In this document: positions 5,081-8,179 of the stretch, in pieces
Numbering within the stretch: position 1 is the first letter of the stretch
How the letters are laid out: every line of letters starts with the position of its first letter
Assembly: GCA_017534025.1 (NCBI GenBank)
Contig: JAFWDF010000027.1
Span: forward strand, 1-8,179
Source of the DNA: Bacillota bacterium
Lineage (GTDB): Bacteria; Bacillota; Clostridia; Peptostreptococcales; Anaerovoracaceae
Direction of reading: 5' to 3'
Length of the DNA stretch: 8,179 nt
The notes under the pieces: generated by a model
Database searches by the model: none
The model's input: the letters and a program-made list of their open reading frames with translations, nothing else
Told to the model about the DNA's origin: nothing
Translations under genes and position numbers: made by a program

Positions 5081-5686
5081 ATGGATATTCTGAAAACGAA
5101 AGAAAACCTCGAGAGACTGGGATATATTGTCCGTCTGTTTGATACAAAGGAAGAAGCAGCCGCGTATCTGGACCGGGAAATCGACCGGACCACGGTGGCC
5201 TTCGGCGGCTCTGTCACCCTGCAGGAGCTGGGCCTTTTTGAAAGGCTTTCGAAGCATAATGACGTGCTCTGGCATACCATGGCCGATGAGCAGCCGGAGA
5301 AAGCTGCTATTCGCCGGAAAGCCGTCAATACCAGTGTCTATGTAACGTCGGCCAACGGTGTGGCGGAAACCGGCGAAATCATTAACATAGACGGCATCGG
5401 CAACCGGGTTGCCTCCACATTGTTCGGCCATGACCGGGTATATTTTGTCGTAGGGGAGAATAAGATTGCCCCGGATTACGACAGTGCGCTGTTCCGTGCG
5501 CGCAATACCGCCGCCCCGAAAAACGCGCAGCGCCTGAATGTTAAAACACCGTGTGCGGTGAAAGGCGACCGCTGCTACAATTGCAGCAGCCCGCAGCGAA
5601 TCTGCCGCGGACTCGTCGTATTCTGGGAAAACCTGATCGGCGCACATACGGAAATTGTACTGGTAAAAGAGACACTCGGGTATTAA
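5081..5686 (+). CDS. LUD domain protein (LutC/YkgG-like)
   Basis: This 201-residue protein matches the LUD (formerly DUF162) family, which includes LutC, a component of the LutABC lactate-oxidation complex. Visible marks are an N-terminal helix, FGGSVTLQELG at about 41-51, TSANGVAETGEI with INIDGIGNRVA at 89-111, VVGENKI at 123-129 and RARNTAAPKNAQR at 139-151. Four cysteines near the C-terminus, Cys158-x6-Cys165-x2-Cys168-x6-Cys175 (CYNCSSPQRIC), could hold a metal or an Fe-S cluster. LutA and LutB are not in the window, so lactate oxidation should not be assumed; this shorter stand-alone form may do another redox or CoA/nucleotide-linked job. It is the first gene of a four-gene operon, starts 8 nt after GGGGAG, and ends 5 nt before the radical SAM gene. 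The family call is firm; the function is not. Confidence 0.88.
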   Translation: MDILKTKENLERLGYIVRLFDTKEEAAAYLDREIDRTTVAFGGSVTLQELGLFERLSKHNDVLWHTMADEQPEKAAIRRKAVNTSVYVTSANGVAETGEIINIDGIGNRVASTLFGHDRVYFVVGENKIAPDYDSALFRARNTAAPKNAQRLNVKTPCAVKGDRCYNCSSPQRICRGLVVFWENLIGAHTEIVLVKETLGY

Positions 5687-5691
5687 CGATT

Positions 5692-6555
5692 ATGGCCAGA
5701 TGCGAAGTATGTTTCAGACATTGTGAAATCGAAGAAGGGAAGACCGGATTCTGTCTGGCACGGACCTGTTCCGGCGGAGTCGTCAAACCTGCCAATTATG
5801 GAAAGATCACTGCCTCCGCGCTCGATCCGATAGAAAAAAAGCCGCTGCGGCATTTTCATCCCGGCAGTATGATCTTTTCAATCGGAAGCTACGGCTGTAA
5901 TCTTCGCTGTCCGTTCTGCCAGAACCATACGATTTCCTGGTCGGAAAAAGCCGCAGTATTCGCGGACCGCGCAAACGGTTCCGCAGGCGGTTCTTCCCCG
6001 GAGGACATCGTACAGGCGGCAGTGCGCCTGAAGCAGCGCGGCAATATCGGCATCGCCTTTACGTATAATGAACCGCTGATCGGATGGGAATTCGTGCGGG
6101 ACACAGCGAAACTGGCGAAAGAACAGGGTCTCCTGAATGTCATGGTCACCAACGGCACGGCATCCACCGACGTTCTCCGGCAGCTGCTTCCTTATATTGA
6201 CGCAATGAACATCGATTTAAAAGCATTTACGGACCGGTTTTACAGTCAGCTGATCAAAGGGAATCTGGATATGGTGAAATACTTTATTCAGGAGGCCGTA
6301 CGCAGCTGTCATGTTGAGCTGACCACGCTGGTCATTCCGGGCGAAAATGACAGTGTTGCCGAGATCCGGAAGCTGAGCAGCTGGATCGCCGGACTGGACG
6401 GAATCGTTCCCGGAAAGGAAATTCCGCTCCACATTTCCCGCTTTTTCCCGGCTTTTCATATGACGGACCGGTCGGCCACCAGCGTGGCGCAGGTTTACCG
6501 GCTGGCGGAAGCAGCAAGAGAAAACCTGCTTTACGTGTACACCGGGAACTGCTGA
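5692..6555 (+). CDS. radical SAM enzyme, AmrS-like (AmmeMemoRadiSam family), short form
   Basis: This 287-residue protein shows the radical SAM motif C-x3-C-x2-C at Cys69, 73, 76 (GCNLRCPFCQNH), which binds a 4Fe-4S cluster that cleaves S-adenosylmethionine. An N-terminal cysteine set (Cys4, 7, 11, 21) and DPIEKKPLRHFHPG at 45-58 mark the AmrS-like group, as do YNEP at 125-128, NIDLKAF at 173-179, HISRFFP at 247-253 and the ending YVYTGNC. AmrS proteins usually sit with AMMECR1 and Memo genes; neither is in the window. The protein ends at GNC, without the Cys-containing C-terminal tail found in longer relatives. The start is ATG 5692, 5 nt after the LUD stop; the frame is open further upstream, but that part overlaps the LUD gene and shows no homology. 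No strong ribosome site is present, so translational coupling is likely. It ends in tandem stops, TGA TAA. Confidence 0.88.
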   Translation: MARCEVCFRHCEIEEGKTGFCLARTCSGGVVKPANYGKITASALDPIEKKPLRHFHPGSMIFSIGSYGCNLRCPFCQNHTISWSEKAAVFADRANGSAGGSSPEDIVQAAVRLKQRGNIGIAFTYNEPLIGWEFVRDTAKLAKEQGLLNVMVTNGTASTDVLRQLLPYIDAMNIDLKAFTDRFYSQLIKGNLDMVKYFIQEAVRSCHVELTTLVIPGENDSVAEIRKLSSWIAGLDGIVPGKEIPLHISRFFPAFHMTDRSATSVAQVYRLAEAARENLLYVYTGNC

Positions 6556-6570
6556 TAAGGAAATATTTTT

Positions 6571-7395
6571 ATGCAAGAATATATATATGAGACAAACTGC
6601 GGGCCGATTCATTACTGGATTCACCGCCATTCCGATCCGGACAGGCCCGTCCTGGTATTTCTGCCGGGGCTGACCACGGATCACCGTCTGTTTGACAAAC
6701 AGGTGGAATTCTTCAAAGAGCAGTATACGGTTTTTGTCTGGGATGCGCCCGGACACGCCGCCTCCTGGCCGTTCCACATGGAATTCGGCCTCGCGGATAA
6801 AGCCGTCTGGCTGCATGATATACTCACAAAAGAAGAATTGACGGATCCGGTCATCATCGGGCAGTCCATGGGAGGATATGTCGGGCAGGCTTTCGCAGAA
6901 TGCTTTCCGGATATGCTCAGAGGATATGTATCCATTGACTCCGCGCCGCTTCAAAGGAAATTCGTCTGCGCTCCGGTGCACTGGACGCTGGATCAGATGG
7001 AACAGGTATTCCGTTTCTGTCCGTGGTCCAGTCTGGTCCGACAGGGAACCTACGGATTATCCGAAACCCCGTACGGACGAAAACTGGTAAAAGACATGAT
7101 GCAGGTGTACGACGGCCAGCACAGCCGGTACGCCGCCGTGGCAGGGCACGGATTTCACATTGTCGCGGAAGCGTACCGGGCCGACCGTTCCTATGATCTG
7201 CGCTGTCCGGCCCTGCTGCTCTGCGGCAGCAAAGACAGGGCGGGATTCACGACCGGCTATAACCGTGTCTGGCACTGCCAGAGCGGCATTCCGATCGAAT
7301 GGATTCCAAATGCCGGGCACAACGCCAATACCGATGCACCCGAATTGGTTAACAAGCTGATCGGAGATTTCCTGGCAGCTCAGGTGCTGCAATAG
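6571..7395 (+). CDS. alpha/beta-hydrolase
   Basis: This 274-residue enzyme has the canonical alpha/beta-hydrolase pattern. The oxyanion-hole loop is FLPGLTTDH at about 30-38 and WDAPGHAAS lies at 57-65. The nucleophile elbow is GQSMGG with Ser99, the acid Asp222 is in LLCGSKDRAG, and the base His250 is in PNAGHNANTD. A helical cap lies between about residues 125 and 200. The style resembles small lipases, esterases and MhpC-like hydrolases, but the substrate cannot be read. There is no signal peptide, so it is cytosolic. AAGGAAA at 6557-6563 lies 7 nt before ATG 6571. The gene starts 15 nt after the radical SAM gene and ends, TAG TAA, 3 nt before the membrane-protein gene, so it is inside the operon. 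It shows no obvious close relation to the esterase-like protein at 228-860, which is shorter and lacks the second elbow glycine. Confidence 0.88.
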   Translation: MQEYIYETNCGPIHYWIHRHSDPDRPVLVFLPGLTTDHRLFDKQVEFFKEQYTVFVWDAPGHAASWPFHMEFGLADKAVWLHDILTKEELTDPVIIGQSMGGYVGQAFAECFPDMLRGYVSIDSAPLQRKFVCAPVHWTLDQMEQVFRFCPWSSLVRQGTYGLSETPYGRKLVKDMMQVYDGQHSRYAAVAGHGFHIVAEAYRADRSYDLRCPALLLCGSKDRAGFTTGYNRVWHCQSGIPIEWIPNAGHNANTDAPELVNKLIGDFLAAQVLQ

Positions 7396-7398
7396 TAA

Positions 7399-8109
7399 AT
7401 GGAGAACAGTAAAACAATGCAATCACCTTCCGTCATGAAACAGTCCGGCGGCAGAAGCACCGTCATAAAAGGATGGGGGAGAATCGTGGCCGGCCTCTTT
7501 ATCTTCGCCTTCGGCGTACACCTGACGATATATGCCAATATCGGCCTGGCTGCCTGGGACTGCCTGGGCATGGGGATTTCCTATCATACACCGATGAATT
7601 ACGGCATCTCCATGACCGTCATGGCTGTGTGCATACTCGTCATTGATGTACTGATGGGAGAGAAGATCGGCTTTGGAACCGTGCTTGATGCACTCCTGAC
7701 CGGCAACTTTGTACAGTTTTTTAATGATCTGAATCCGCTGCCGGAGAATCACTCCCTGCCGGCCGGCATCCTGTCCATTCTGGCAGGACTGGTATTCATG
7801 GCAGTCGGGCAGTGGATCTATATGCGGGCGGCTCAGGGATGCGGTCCCAGGGATTCTCTTCTGATCGCTCTCGGCAAACGGCTGCCGTCTGTTCCCATCG
7901 GATTTGTACAGGTCGGCCTGTGGGCCGTGGTGCTGCTGACCGGCTGGCTGCTGGGCGGACCGATCGGGATCGGCACCATTATCGGCACCTTCGGCGCCGG
8001 CATCGTCATGCAGATCGTTTTTTCCATTATCCGTTTTGAACCGCGGGAAATCATCCACAGAAATATTGTTGAATCCGCCGCAGAACTGACCGGACGGCAG
8101 GGTTCATAA
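7399..8109 (+). CDS. YczE/YyaS/YitT-type integral membrane protein
   Basis: This 236-residue protein has about five to six hydrophobic segments (roughly 25-46, 67-87, 95-107 weak, 119-142, 166-186, 192-212) and matches the YczE/YyaS/YitT-like group. Supporting signatures are IYANIGLAAWDCLGMGIS near 44-61, GCGPRDSLLIALGKRL at 147-162 and WLLGGPIGIGTIIG at 183-196, which form a two-fold-repeat-like pattern. The family is of unknown function; transport or a membrane-scaffold role is speculative. The start is uncertain. ATG 7399 lies 3 nt after the preceding stop and suits translational coupling, but has no ribosome site. ATG 7417 has GGAG at 7401-7404 but 12 nt away, and ATG 7435 is also in frame. 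The first membrane segment begins after all three, so topology is unaffected. It is the last gene of the operon. Confidence 0.85.
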   Translation: MENSKTMQSPSVMKQSGGRSTVIKGWGRIVAGLFIFAFGVHLTIYANIGLAAWDCLGMGISYHTPMNYGISMTVMAVCILVIDVLMGEKIGFGTVLDALLTGNFVQFFNDLNPLPENHSLPAGILSILAGLVFMAVGQWIYMRAAQGCGPRDSLLIALGKRLPSVPIGFVQVGLWAVVLLTGWLLGGPIGIGTIIGTFGAGIVMQIVFSIIRFEPREIIHRNIVESAAELTGRQGS

Positions 8110-8143
8110 AACTGAACTCCGCGCACGGCACGGGGATTTCCTG

Positions 8144-8179
8144 AAAAAAATCCCGGCAGCAGATAATTCTGCTCCCGGG
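8144..8179. terminator. probable rho-independent terminator cut by the window end
   Basis: Seven A residues (8144-8150) and a T precede a stem in which CCCGG (8152-8156) pairs with CCGGG (8175-8179) and AGCAG (8158-8162) pairs with CTGCT (8169-8173). A single C-C mismatch separates the two pairings and the loop is ATAATT. The expected T-run would begin just beyond the last base, so this is a prediction. It lies 34 nt after the membrane-protein stop and would close the operon; the A-run suggests it could also work for a minus-strand gene to the right. Confidence 0.6.

Noticed and set aside
1708..5460. The word GTAGGGGAG repeated near 1713, 2481 and 5452
   Set aside because: Each copy lies inside a coding region and encodes a Val/Gly-Gly-Glu turn in unrelated proteins; spacing and frames show no repeat element.
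5551..5691. N-terminal extension of 47 residues for the radical SAM protein
   Set aside because: It overlaps the conserved Cys-rich end of the LUD gene in another frame, and the family's N-terminal cysteine motif starts right after ATG 5692.
6217..6981. Open frame of 254 codons on the minus strand
   Set aside because: It is antisense to the radical SAM and hydrolase genes and crosses their junction, with no family resemblance.
7423..8058. Open frame of 211 codons on the minus strand
   Set aside because: It is antisense to the membrane-protein gene; the product is rich in Asp, Gln and His, typical of a reversed membrane-protein frame.

Overview
This window looks like chromosomal DNA from an anaerobic member of the Bacillota, most likely class Clostridia (Lachnospiraceae-like). 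The support is the S-layer-homology tail, strong Shine-Dalgarno sites of the AAGGAGG type, sigma-A-like promoters, a DUF1653 protein with an acidic tail, a YczE/YitT-type membrane protein, and a ferredoxin paired with a Crp/Fnr regulator. This is inference from gene families; there is no rRNA or other phylogenetic marker. No IS element, phage gene, tRNA, rRNA or CRISPR array was seen. Gene density is high and every gap over 90 bp is accounted for.

Layout. (1) 1-860, plus strand: the C-terminal end of a surface protein with tandem SLH repeats, closely followed by a small alpha/beta-hydrolase (esterase-like). (2) 871-2323: a divergent pair. A minus-strand ferredoxin-like protein of 232 aa is transcribed away from a plus-strand Crp/Fnr regulator. 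The 94-bp gap between them holds overlapping promoters and a perfect 14-bp palindrome, placed so that one regulator could activate the ferredoxin gene and repress itself. (3) 2420-2872, plus strand: a DUF1653 protein with a very acidic C-terminal half, ending at a strong terminator that works in both directions. (4) 2954-4843, minus strand: a long-chain acyl-CoA synthetase with its own near-consensus promoter, a GC-rich hairpin in its leader and a clear Shine-Dalgarno site. (5) 5081-8109, plus strand: a tight four-gene operon of a LUD-domain protein, an AmrS-like radical SAM enzyme, an alpha/beta-hydrolase and a YczE/YitT-type membrane protein. It is driven by an extended -10 promoter and apparently closed by a terminator cut by the window edge.

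How the parts may work together. The ferredoxin/regulator pair reads as a small redox or nitrosative-stress module; this is inferred from family resemblance, and hcp itself is not in the window. The acyl-CoA synthetase and the LUD operon share a divergent intergenic region with a 13-bp palindrome next to an 8-bp palindrome, so one regulator may co-ordinate them. The four-gene operon combines two iron-sulfur-type proteins, a serine hydrolase and a membrane protein whose joint role I cannot name. It is the best candidate here for an undescribed pathway, but it may equally be a loose collection of housekeeping genes.
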